Part shown: one piece after another, positions 1 to 9,478 of the stretch
Position numbering within the stretch: position 1 is the first letter of the stretch
Layout of the letters: each line of letters starts with the position of its first letter
Assembly: GCA_943704495.1 (NCBI GenBank)
Contig: CALSCR010004368.1
Coordinates: forward strand, 1 to 24,789
Reading direction: 5' to 3'
From: Pigoraptor chileana
Lineage: Eukaryota > Opisthokonta > Filasterea
Length of the DNA: 24,789 nt
Program-made: the position numbers and the translations under genes
Notes under the pieces: model-generated
Told to the model about the DNA's origin: nothing
What the model saw: the letters and a program-made list of their open reading frames with translations, nothing else
Database searches by the model: none

Positions 1-640
1 TCTGTCTCTCCGCACGAATCTGTTAGAAGGCGAGAGATTGTCGATTGGGAGCCGTCTGTCTCTCCGCACGAATCTGTTACAAGGCGAGAGACTGTCAATT
101 TGGAGCAGTCCGACTCTCCGCACGAATTATTTAGAATGCGAGAGACTGTCGATTGGGAGCCGTCTGTCTCTCCGCACGAATCTGTTAGAAGGCGAGAGAT
201 TGTCGATTTGAAGCAGTCTGTCTCTCCGCACGAATCTGTTAGAAGGCGAGAGATTGTCGATTGGGAGCCGTCTGCCCCTCCGCACGAATTTGTTAGAAGG
301 CGAGAGACTGTCAATTTGGAGCAGTCTAAGTCTCCGCACGAATTATTTAGAAGGCGAGAGACTGTCGATTGGGAGCCGTCTGTCTCTCCGCACGAATCTG
401 TTAGAAGGCCGGCGAGAGATTGTCGATTGGGAGCCGTCTGCCCTTCCGCACGAATCTGTTAGAAGGCGAGAGACTGTCGATTAGGAGTAGTCTGCGCCTC
501 TGCACTAAACTGTTTGAGGGCGACATACTGTACTTTCGTTTTGAATCAGTCTGCCTCTCCACGAAAAGTTTTTAAAGAGCGTGAGACTGTAGTTTTGAAT
601 CAGCCTCCCTCTCCGCACAGAGGACGTGTCGCTTCCACCC
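1..640. repeat. 54-bp tandem array, decaying rightwards
   Basis: About nine copies of a 54-bp unit run from the left edge to about 485; the anchor CTCCGCACGAAT recurs every 54 bp near 8, 62, 116, 170, 224, 278, 332 and 386. One copy near 408 carries a 4-base insertion. From about 490 to 640 only degenerate copies remain. Two unit types (core GATTGGGAGCCG and core GAGCAGTC) tend to alternate. Because 54 is a multiple of three, open frames run through the array on both strands as 18-residue repeats such as SPHESVRRREIVDW. I regard these as by-products of the array, not a gene. The array continues beyond the window on the left. Confidence 0.9.
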
Positions 641-762
641 AACAGGATCGCACTCAGACACTATTGAGCGGACGTGATCATTTTGTCCTCGGGCGAAAAG
701 TTTTTGGAGAACTGGCTTGATCATTCTGCCCTGTCACGAAACGTTATTGTGGAGAGACTGCC

Positions 763-1095
763 TGCGGAGTGCACACTGTTTCGGGAGTGTACACTGTCTG
801 CGAGTGCACAGTGCATACTGTCTGAGGAGTGCACAGTGCATACTGTCTGCAGAGTGCATACTACGGAGCGCATACTGTCTGCGGAGTGCACTGTCTGCGC
901 TGCATTTTGTTTGCGGCGCGCAATCTGTCTGAGGAACGCATACTGTTTGCGGAGTGCACACTGTTTGCGGAGTGCATTCTGTTTGGGGCGCGCAATCTGT
1001 CTGCGGAGTGCATACTGTTTGCGGAGTGCACACTGTTTGCGGAGTGCATACTGTTTGCGGAGCGCATTCTTTCTGCGGAGTGCACACTGTTTTCG
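763..1095. repeat. 18-bp tandem array
   Basis: Units of the type GCGGAGTGCATACTGTTT repeat about eighteen times. They are irregular on the left, where AGTGCACAGTGCATACTGTC variants occur, and more regular from about 905 to 1090. The unit length is a multiple of three, so all frames on both strands stay open for long distances and produce spurious proteins of up to 183 residues. It follows directly on the decayed end of the 54-bp array; both units contain an ACTGT core, so one may have grown out of the other. Confidence 0.85.
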
Positions 1096-1135
1096 TTGAA
1101 GAATTATATACCTTTTGCAGAAGTATCCCTTAACA

Positions 1136-1367
1136 GACGTGCACGAGAAGCTGCTCTTCGACATGATCAAGGACTGGACGCTCCATAGCATATGGCAGAC
1201 TGCGCACAAGCTGGAGCAAAGAGCGCCGTCCCTAAGCCACGGAGCCTGCCGATTAATGAACGTGGGTATCATTTTCCGTCCAGAATCAAACTTTATGATC
1301 AGATTCGTATGTCGGCATTCTCGTTTAGAAAATGCGCCTTGACGTTTGCAACAATCGGCACATTAGG
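1136..1367 (+). pseudogene. Inverted, diverged copy of the 3' end of the 4.3-8.8 kb gene
   Basis: This stretch aligns, reversed, with 4199-4442. The coding part reads DVHEKLLFDMIKDWTLHS and goes on through IWQTAHKLEQRAPSLSHG, which matches the C-terminus of the large minus-strand gene (DAHEKQLLGMIKDRTLHS). The similarity continues past the coding end into what is 3' flank in the other copy (shared GTATGTCGGCATTCTCG and CGACGTTTG). The original's stop codon and AATAAATAAA signal are not preserved here; that point reads CCTGCCGATTAATGAA instead. It is a gene-tail fragment, with no sign of the upstream exons next to it. Confidence 0.75.
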
Positions 1368-1914
1368 AAACTTTGGTCTGCGGCATTAAAAAGAGGGCCA
1401 GTTTATCGCCCTGATCGGCTTGGTTTGTGGGCTGCGCGGCGGTCGCAGTTTTTCGTTACGCCTTTTCAATTGGGTTGTCGTTGCCGCCGCAAACGGCGTT
1501 GAAGTAGACACCACGGTGATCAGTTGCGCGGTAGGGCCAGAGCCAACTGGCGCGGGCATTACCGCCAACACCAATGATCGGTGTGTGGTTTTGCAAGAAA
1601 GATTTGGAGAAGTTCGAGAATTGCCCTTGTAGGCATTCTCCTTTGAAATCTTTCTCTTCTCCGCCATTGTTTAATTCGTCGCACTCGAATGGTGCCGCAT
1701 GCTCTGATTGAAATGGTCGGCTTGGTTGGGCAATTTTTCCGCCTTTTTTTCCGCCAATTGTTTTCAGCCGACTGCTGGCTGAAAATTTGCAGCTGAAAAA
1801 ATTGTGGCTGAAAAAATTAATTTGCACAAAAGTTAGTACAGCCTTTCGACAGTATTTAAGGCGGTGCGCTCGTTCATTGATGCTCACATTTTGTTCGCCC
1901 CCAGACACGAGAAA
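1368..1914. other. Non-coding stretch upstream of the gene at 1915
   Basis: No convincing gene is seen. Open frames exist on both strands (for example 1456-1950 on the minus strand, 164 codons), but they have no family signature. The right part is AT-rich and holds a perfect 9-bp inverted repeat (TTTTCAGCC / GGCTGAAAA, about 1758-1782), two further GCTGAAAA copies downstream, and a TATTTAAG element near 1853 that could be a TATA box for the gene at 1915. Confidence 0.4.
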
Positions 1915-3061
1915 ATGGAGCCAACCGACGACGACGTTTATGACTTTCAAAATGATCTCGAGGCGGGATTAATGGAAGTGATCCGAAAACTTTTCACGGA
2001 GACGTTTGACGCCAAATCTTACATGCTGAACTGCGCGTTGGCGGTTAAGCCGGAGGGCGCTGTCGCAAAGTTGTGGATCGAGCTTGGCGATCTTTCGGGA
2101 TACCGTGGCGCACACATGATCCAGGTGTCTTCAGCGCCAGCGTCGTCGACGACCAATCAGTGCCACAACCACAACTGCACAACGACCAAGGGGGGCACGA
2201 CGGCGAAGACGAAGACAGCGACATAAATCCAATTCTCGACTGCGACGTCCAAAACGTCGACGATCTTGCAAATCACCACCCCGACGACGAAGGCGAGTGT
2301 GAGGACCAAGGCGACAGCAACCGCAGTGTTGACGGCGAAGCTGACGAAAAACAAGGCGACTCCGAAGACCCCGGGAATGCCCGTGCGGACTGTGGATCGG
2401 ACGGTGACGGCGATGGCCACTACTATCCCGTCGGCAAAAACTCGCGTGTGAAAAACGGCCGGTCTCAGAAGAAACTCAAGCGCCGAAATGGCGAAACCGC
2501 GGATGACGACTCGGATGACGATCGCCGCCCCGCAAAACGCGCGAATTGAAGAGCAGAAAGACTCCAGCGAGGACTGCTATGCCGGGAGAGAGGACCTACC
2601 TGTCGTAGCCTTTGAGGACATGCCAGTGTTGGACAGGCCAAAAAAGCACTTTGCCGACCATTATGCTGGTTTCTGTTTGCAACTCAAGCAACCACGCCAA
2701 GACATGGACGCGGCACTCGAGGACGTGACGCCGTGCGCCGTGCCGCAGCGGGTGGGTTTGCGCTCGGATGTCGCCGAGAAAATTACCAAAGTCGTTGACA
2801 CGCAAAAAAATGTTAGTGGGGGTCAAGCGGGACGTACTTCCTCGGTCATGCGAGTACGGTCGCGCCCTGTACGAACTCGAACAGGCGAGATTGCGCAACA
2901 GGGCCTTTCCAGCTCACGACGCGGAACGACTGCTACCGCTACCACGAGAACAGTTCTTTGAGAGGGTGCTGCAACCGCTCTGTGCTTTCAAGTTTGCCTC
3001 CGCGAGGAAGTACTTGCAATTTATTTGTTCTGTAAGGACTACCCTCAAACTCTTCGATTGA
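1915..3061 (+). pseudogene. Unrecognised acidic, probably nuclear protein gene; frame broken
   Basis: I do not recognise the family. Coding-like sequence starts at the ATG at 1915 (MEPTDDDVYDFQNDLEAG) and ends at 3061, but the frame changes three times: near 2110-2125, near 2530-2545, and at an A7 run near 2806. The parts are an N-terminal globular stretch (about 65 residues), a very acidic and Asp/Gly-rich middle, a basic cluster of nuclear-localisation type (SQKKLKRRNG, then RRPAKRA), and a C-terminal globular part ending in RKYLQFICSVRTTLKLFD. The middle cannot be used to judge function. A TATTTAAG element lies about 60 bp upstream of the ATG and AATAAA lies at 3245-3250. No GT donor lies close upstream of the second shift, so a short intron cannot explain that one. 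Pseudogene is the simplest reading; indels in homopolymers are an alternative for the second and third shifts. Confidence 0.5.
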
Positions 3062-3510
3062 AAGCGTCCTTGCGATCGCTAATCTGTAACCTGGGAAGAT
3101 TCGGCAAAGGCTCGGGTCGAACCCCGATGAGCGTGCGTTGTGAGTGTATACGCTTGACTGTCTTTCGGCAAACGAACTAAAAGGGACTCTGGTCAGTATG
3201 GACAGACTACACAGTTTGTCCTCGCACCGCACTTCTCGCCTTCAAATAAATCGTGACTCAGTACTGTCACCTGCCGTGTGAATCAGTTCAGTTCCGGCCC
3301 GAGTCACGCGGCACTGAATCTACACCGATTTACAACTCGGCGGGACTGATTGCCAATCTCGCGGCCATGGTCCGTCAAGATTTGCAAGCGCTGTACTCCC
3401 CAAATCATGATCGTCTTGGTCGGCGCAGTCGTCTGCAGACCAGAAACTGCCTGGAGATCATGCGGCTGATAACGCGAGTAACGCCGAAAGGGTCAGTGAC
3501 TCACATGACT
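3062..3510. other. 3' flank, no clear gene
   Basis: AATAAA at 3245-3250 could end the transcript of the gene at 1915. A short open frame at 3253-3543 has some coding-like sequence (AGLIANLAAMVRQDLQAL) but runs into the 36-bp array and has no recognisable domain, so I do not call it. Confidence 0.35.
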
Positions 3511-3514
3511 GGGA

Positions 3515-3812
3515 ACGTGACTGGGAACTCTCACTTTAAGTAGCTCGCGTGACTGGGAACGCGCTCTCACTTTAAGTAGCCTGCGTGACTGGGAACGCGT
3601 TCTCACTTTAAGTAGCCCACGTGACTGGGAACGCGTTCTCACTTTAAGTAGCTCGCGTGACTGGGAATGTTCTTGCTTTAAGCTGCCCACGTGACTGAGA
3701 ACGCGTTCTCACTTTAAGTAGCCCACGTGACTGGGAACGCGTTCTCACTTTAAGTAGCCCACATGACTGGGAACGCGTTCTCGCTTTAAGCTGCCCACGT
3801 GACTGCAAACAG
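3515..3812. repeat. 36-bp tandem array with CACGTG cores
   Basis: About nine units of the type GTGACTGGGAACGCG + TTCTCACTTTAAGTAGCCCA recur every 36 bp (one unit is 35). Four units carry a full CACGTG palindrome (3618, 3688, 3724, 3798) and a fifth lies just outside at 3837. The other units have CGCGTGAC, TGCGTGAC or ACATGAC at the same place. There is no unique spacer between units, so it is not a CRISPR array. Frames on the minus strand stay open through it as (SQSRGLLKVRTR)n and are artefacts. Confidence 0.88.
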
Positions 3813-4198
3813 AAGGCATTACCGCAGAGTAACACTCACGTGACAATTGGCAACCACGCTAAGAGACCTCCACACGCATCGGACGCATTGACACAACTCT
3901 GCTGGCACAACAACCCCACGCAGTCGGAGTCACACAGCATGTACGCACGCTGATGCAGCTTCTAATTGATGTACTCGCGGCAATACTCTCCTCAACGGTT
4001 GCAAGAATTCCGGCTTCCCAATGACTGGCGCAGCAGGCAGTCGCGATCCCAGGTGCAAAATGCGAGGGGGCGACGCAACTGTGGATGCGGCATACCTGAA
4101 AGGGACTTCAACTGTATAATTGAAAAATGAATTTGGTCAGTGCAGATGGAAGATATTGACTATTTTCCACTTTCTCAAAAAAGCAAATTAGTCTTCAT
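3813..4198. other. No gene seen
   Basis: I see no open frame of note and no repeat between the 36-bp array and the 3' flank of the large minus-strand gene, apart from the CACGTG at 3837-3842. Confidence 0.4.
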
Positions 4199-4301
4199 AA
4201 ATGTGCCGAATGTGGCAAACGTCGAGGCCTATTTTCAAAACGAGAATGCCGACATACGAAATCTGATCGTAATGTTTGATTCCGCATACACTGGAAAATG
4301 A

Positions 4302-4327
4302 CGCCTGCGTTTATTTATTGGCAGGCG
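4302..4327 (-). promoter_or_regulatory. Stop codon and polyadenylation signal in a hairpin loop
   Basis: On the minus strand the last codons of the large gene read GCC AAT AAA TAA, so the TAA stop (4311-4313) is part of an AATAAATAAA polyadenylation signal. This signal sits in a 12-base loop closed by a perfect 7-bp stem (CGCCTGC at 4321-4327 on the minus strand pairing with GCAGGCG at 4302-4308). The overlap of stop and signal is seen directly; a regulatory role for the hairpin is inference. Confidence 0.55.
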
Positions 4328-7300
4328 CGCGATATCCGTGGCTTAGGGACGGCGCTCTTTGCTCCAGCTTGTGCGCAGTCTGCCATATGCTGTGCAGCGT
4401 CCTGTCCTTGATCATGCCGAGGAGCTGCTTCTCGTGCGCGTCAAGCATTTTCTTGACTCGGTTCTTGTAGCCACGCTCTACGTCCTCCAATAGAGCAAAG
4501 TCGGCGCTGCGACCGGGACAAGAGTACGTTGCGAGTTGGATAAATGGCCCGTTTGCGCGAGACGCGCAGTCAGAAATGTCTACGAAATTGCGCTTATCGG
4601 AGTTGCGCCAGTTCCTCGGGATCCTCAGGCATCCGCCCACACGCGGCGCGGAGAAGAATGCCGAGTTGCTCGCGCACGGCCGGGCAATCCCACGCAGAGC
4701 GCGGCGCGTCAAATGCCGCAGTGGAGCGATGCGCGCACGTGCATATGCCCCCGCTGGCGTATCCCAGCCACGACAGCGGCTGTTGGTGCTGCGGAATACT
4801 GGAAGGAAGCGACAGGTTGGCGTCACGCTGTGGAATCTTGTCTCCCCTGCCCTGGTGGGAGAAATGGACGGGAGCCGACCCCGACATAAGCACGTCCACG
4901 GTCTCTTGGAGAGTCTGGGGCGAAGATGTCGTGAACGGCCCTTTCGTCGTCCGATCGTACGCTTTATCTGCCATTTGGCCAACGCCAAAGTCGCTCGGAC
5001 ACACCAGCGAGACCTGGTCGTATGCAGCAAGCCGCGGCACGCGCCTCCGAAGCGGAACCTTCACCTGGTTATTCTGGCTGAACTCGTGCTCGAGTTCACT
5101 CCGGAAGAACAAAACTTCGCCAACCTGCACATGCGCGCAGATGCAAACGAGAGCATGACAAGCTGGGGCCGTTGTCACAGAAGGACAAAACAAACGCTGG
5201 ATCAAGCTGGACAGCTCACCTTCACGGACAGCTTAACCGCTTTGCCGCCTTCTTCCTCCCAATCGTATCCCTCCAGGTCATGCAGCAGCTGCCGTTCGCG
5301 ATTGCTGAGCCCGCCGGCACCCTTCTTCTTCTGCAGCAGGGAGTTCCTTGCAGTCGCAAATGGCCCGCCTGTCCCATAGTGGTCGAACGCGCCCATCTGT
5401 ACTTGTCCAGTCGCACTGCTGCCAGTTTCGTAAAGTGCGTCCATGTGGCTGCGGATCACACCTTCCAGATGGCTTCCTGCGGCAAAAACCGGAAACGCAA
5501 GAAATACGGGCAATCAGTCGCGAAAAAATAGTACACTAGAATGGCGATTGAAAGGCAGCGGGGGATAAGAAACGCGCAATCGCAATGGGACCCACCTTCC
5601 AAAAACCGAACGCGCCAGAGCTCCTTTCCGTTATCATCAACGTCGGGCGATAGTGGGAGGACCATCTGCGGCACTGCCACGGCGTAAAATGCAACGAGCG
5701 TTAGAACAGAAGAGGTCAAACAACTCGCGTTATTAGATCTGAACAACACTGATTGGAAACCCACGAGGAGGAAGCCGCATTTTCAACTTATCAAATCGCA
5801 TCGCGTTGAAGTCGGCGTGGCTGAACGTAAACGTGCTGGCTCCTTCGGTGGCCACAGGAAGATGCGCCTGCACAATGACAAGTTCGGTCACGCAAATCTA
5901 TTGCTGCTGATTGCGACGCGGCATGACGGCGCGACAGCATGGCAGCGGGACCTTGCACACAGCCGACTTTCACCCACCTTTGGCTCGTAAAACGTCATGT
6001 GACGCTGCAGGAGGAACGCCATGCCATCCTCGCTCCGCGCGTGCTGCCAAAAGACCTCGCTCTGCAGCAGTTGATGCAACAATTCAGATGAGCTCCTGAA
6101 CAACAACAGTAACACTCGTGTGGCAGAATCGAAAGAGCTGCCAACCTGTTCCAGCTGAAATTGCGAGGCGGGTAAGCAAGCCGCCATCAGGTACTGGAGG
6201 CTGTTGATGAATTGGGCGAGCCCCAAGGTGCCCGTGTTCCGTTTCGGGAAACCCGTGTCAATGTTGCAACCTGTCGGCAACATCCATGATGGAGGAGAAA
6301 TTGAGCGGATTAGTGAGCGGTTCTGGGACAATTGCATTCGATGCATAGTGCATTTGGGGGGAATTCCAGGCCCACCCGCATACAGCAACCCGTTCTCCCA
6401 AGTCGCAGGATCCTTCAGATCGACTCCGAACATGAGGAAGAAACATCTGTCGGGCAAAAAAACAAAGGCGGTACAGTTAGAACAGAAGTCAGGTATTTCT
6501 CACGGTAACAAAAATGAAAACAAGCTCTAGATGACTAGAAACGCACCTGTAAAGTTGTTGCATGATTGCAATGTCCTACGGAGAGTAGGCGTCCCGAGTC
6601 TCACCAATCCCGGTGAGATAGATTTCGTGAAACACGCCGTAGCCGCGGGCCTCAAAGGTATGGCACACATGTGCACCGCCTAGTGTCTTGCGGCAGCCCT
6701 CCAAGAGAATGCACGCCAACTCACTCAGCAAGGGAGGCTTGGGCACAACAGAGGCCGCCTTTTGCATAGGATACATGTCACCAGCCGGCGGCCCAAGAGT
6801 GAGGAGAAGTACCACTGAATGATAGGAGAGCGTCCGACGCTCACCATCGTGCGAAGAGAGCGGACAAAACGAGATTTGCGGGACATTCTCTAACAAATGA
6901 CCGACACATGCAAACCCACCGATGATCGCAGGGACTTGGGGATGCCGTGTTTGAACCTCGGATGCACAGAGAGTGCAATGTATCTTGCGAGGCTCTTGCG
7001 GTCGCTGTGATGCTTGGCGCTGTTCTTGATACCTTGCACCTTGGCGACCAGACGCATGTTTTGGTGCAACGGCACCTTGTCTTGGAGAAGCGCACTTGCG
7101 GCAGCAACATAGACCTTCTGATCAGCGGTCTCTCCTGATTGTCTGGTCGTTCTCTCCCGTTGGTGTCGCTTTCCACTGTCTCGCGTTCGAATTGATTCGC
7201 AAAGTCGGAGAGCTCGGCAATGATTTTCTCGATCCTGCATTGACAAGCAAACATATTTTGCACGGGAAAACTGGTTTAATGAACGAGCCACCCTTTGCAA

Positions 7301-8767
7301 GTTGCAAAACAAAAGACTCCATGACAAGAGGAGATCGGCCCCACACTCACTCGAACTCGTTCAGGCTCTCGTCATTTCGCCTCTTTTTGGACGGCGGCGG
7401 CGACAACAGAGATTCGGCAGATTGGCCTGGGTTGGGTCAATTCAATTATACAGCGGTAAATTTCTCTTGCGAAAATTCGCGAAACAAAGCAAAAAACGGA
7501 ACATACCTGCTTTTCTTTTGGAAGATCGAGTCTGTTCACCGCGACGGCCGTTGTCTCGGCCGCGTTTGTCCTCAACTGAAGAATTTGGCGTTGGCCTATT
7601 TGTCGCCAATGCTGCGCTGGTGGCATTACCCCTTCATGCATCGGCCCTGTCTTCGCTGCCGTCTTGCCCATCCTTTGCGGACTCTTGCCCATCCACTGCG
7701 GACTTGCTCTCTTCGCTTTCTTCGCTCTCTTCGCTTTCTTCGCTCTCTTCGACAGCGAGCTCTTTGCTCACGCCCTTGCCCGCGCTCTTGACTGCGCGCT
7801 TGGCCACGCCCTTGCCATCGCCATCCTCGCCGTCCCCATTGCCAATCGCGACTGCCCGGCTCTCTGGGTTTCGGCTGGCATGCGACGTAGGCCGCGAAAT
7901 TCCCGCTGCCCTGTATTTATTAGCAATGAGAGTTATCAACGGAGTGGAGAAAACGCAGAGCAACGTAACTAGGAAATGCAAATTGAACAACAGATCGAAG
8001 CGAAGGTCAAATGAAGAGGCACTCACTCGTTCAACAGTCGAGTAACTGCATCCTTGAAATCGGAGGTTGCAGGCGGAATATGGCCGCGGAGGATTAGTTT
8101 CACTGTTTCGATGAAGGCAGTTATCTGGCTGACACCCGCGGGCGCGTTTCCACAAACGGCGAGTATGGCACTCGCAACTTCGATCGCCTTCCCGAGGCCC
8201 AGGCGGGTGTGTCGCAAGTCTTCGTCGAGTGGGAAATTTTCGCTGCTTCTGGGTGCAAAAGCCCTCGCAAGAATCGAATTGTGGCTCTCATCAGAGTTGC
8301 TGAGCTTGACAGACGCCAGAAAGGCGTTGTACACGGAAAGAACGTCGCCTCTCAACTTTGTGCGACGGGGTCGGTCAATGCCAAGCAGCGCGCTCTTCTC
8401 ATTCAAATCGGCAACTTCGCCGTAAAAATCAGCAATCGCCGCTCTCGCAGTATTTAGAATCGCTCCTAAGAGCGTCTTTTTCCACAATAGCGCACCCTCC
8501 GTCGTCGCCGCTTCGCCGGCCGCTGTGTTGATCTGCTTAAACTCTTGCGCACATTTGGCGAGTTGCGCGCTAAGCGCCGTAGAGTCGCGATATATCGATG
8601 CTGCGGCGCCTATTATTCCTCGCCATTAACTCTGAAAAAGTTTTAATCGAGCCCAGACGATTCAGTTTTATGCAGTGTTGAACGCTCAGAAAGACAGCGA
8701 AGTTGTTGGATTCGCTCAGTTTCGCATCTGGGAGGGTTGCGCCACTGGATTTTTGAAAAGTCACCAT
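4311..8767 (-). pseudogene. Large multi-exon gene of unknown function, near-intact but interrupted
   Basis: I do not recognise the family. Inferred exons, 5' to 3' on the minus strand: 8767-8746 (uncertain), 8609-8027, 7910-7507, 7426-7351, 7234-7177, 7117-6920, 6758-6547, 6446-5978, 5867-5750, 5673-5596, 5476-5220, 5124-4311. Nearly all junctions are GT...AG and keep the frame, giving about 1090 residues. Visible parts are a helical N-terminal region, a charged region with EESEESEESEESEES, a nuclear-localisation-like PPPSKKRR, then globular helical segments (KVYVAAASALL..., ATRVLLLLFRSSSELLHQLL). Defects are an in-frame TGA at 7634-7636, an in-frame TAG at 6576-6578, a frame change just upstream of a TAA at 4594, and a poorly defined junction between 6919 and 6759. 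In-frame sequence continues and splices correctly beyond both stops. The 59-bp intron at 7118-7176 is supported by the paralogue at 21.4 kb, which has no gap there. Recent decay is likely; a wrong exon model is the alternative. Confidence 0.5.
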
Positions 8768-8811
8768 GTTTGAACTCTAAGATTCATCGACACCTACTTG
8801 CGCAGCCCAAA

Positions 8812-8860
8812 TGGCCTGTCGGCAGCATTATGCTCACGCAAACCTGGGTTCGATTCCTGG
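8812..8860 (+). tRNA. tRNA-like fragment with perfect B box
   Basis: GGTTCGATTCC at 8847-8857 matches the RNA polymerase III B-box/T-loop consensus exactly and is flanked by a 5-bp stem (CTGGG / CCTGG, two G.T pairs). TGGCCTGTCGGC at 8812 is a moderate match to an A box, but the A-to-B distance is about 9 bases too short for a whole tRNA and I find no matching 5' acceptor strand. An A-rich stretch follows. It may be a degraded tRNA or the head of a tRNA-derived SINE; no second copy is seen in the window. Confidence 0.35.
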
Positions 8861-9478
8861 CAAAAACCCCCACAAAAATACTAAAAATAGGTATAATTGC
8901 GATCAAACACAATTTGGGATATTATTAGCAACGTTTTGGCGACATCCCCCTCTTAGGGTCAATGCGCGATCTTAAGTATGGTAGACTTGTAATGTATTGA
9001 GATTAGACCTCCGTTTTGCCGAATTCTCGCTTGCGTGTGTAATTGCACTCCTTCGTAAAAGACGCGCGGAGCATGGAATTCCCCATACAATACCTTTTGT
9101 GCGGTGGTTGGAAAATTGCAATTGTCCATTGGTTTAGCATTCATTTTCAAGCAAAATCTTGTCTCGTTGTTCTTTCATCTCACTTTGGATTGGGCTTTCT
9201 GGGTGGCCGCATTTTCGGAACCCCTTTACCGTTAAACGTTTTGTACTTAGCAATACTTACTCTTTAGGGTTTGTTGGCTTTTTGCCTCTGCGATTCCGCG
9301 TTCCTCGCCCCTCCCACCGTCAACTGACGGGTTTGTTCTTTACTTTGCTTCCGCGCTCGCGATTCCTTTTGTTGGCGGATTTCTCGGCGTTGAAGCTTTC
9401 TACTGCGCTTTCGCCTCAGCCTTTTCGGTGCCTCCATTTTACCTTTGGCTTTGCCTTTGGCCTGCGATCGAGTTGACA
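8861..9478. other. Intergenic, no gene seen
   Basis: AT-rich on the left, C/T-rich on the plus strand from about 9290 to 9440. Open frames (9159-9476 +, 9264-9539 -) are of biased composition and show no domain. The CT-rich stretch just ahead of the decayed F-box gene resembles the CT-rich leader ahead of the intact F-box gene at 12068, so it may be the old 5' leader. Confidence 0.4.

Noticed and set aside
721-1272. 183-codon minus-strand open frame and other long frames in the 18-bp array
   Set aside because: The unit length is a multiple of three, so all frames stay open; the products are pure repeats without a domain.
1456-1950. 164-codon minus-strand open frame
   Set aside because: No family signature, overlaps the likely promoter of the gene at 1915, and competing frames on the other strand look equally good.
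3108-3130. Second tRNA-like T-arm (CTCGGGTCGAACCCCGA)
   Set aside because: The loop size and the lack of D, anticodon and acceptor arms upstream make it a chance match.
3515-3812. CRISPR-like regular repeats
   Set aside because: The units abut with no unique spacers, and the context is eukaryotic; the same holds for the 38-bp and 43-bp arrays.
4576-5379. 267-codon plus-strand open frame opposite the large minus-strand gene
   Set aside because: It is the complement of well-supported spliced exons and crosses their introns; no domain is seen.
5750-5867. Possible BEACH-protein type ConA-like segment (LPPRGFPIS)
   Set aside because: Only a few residues resemble the family, the expected tryptophan is absent, and no BEACH domain follows before the stop at 4311.
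4311-8767. Reassigned stop codons (altered genetic code)
   Set aside because: Both intact genes of the window end in standard stops (TGA at 13694, TAA at 13705) at sensible places, so local decay is simpler.
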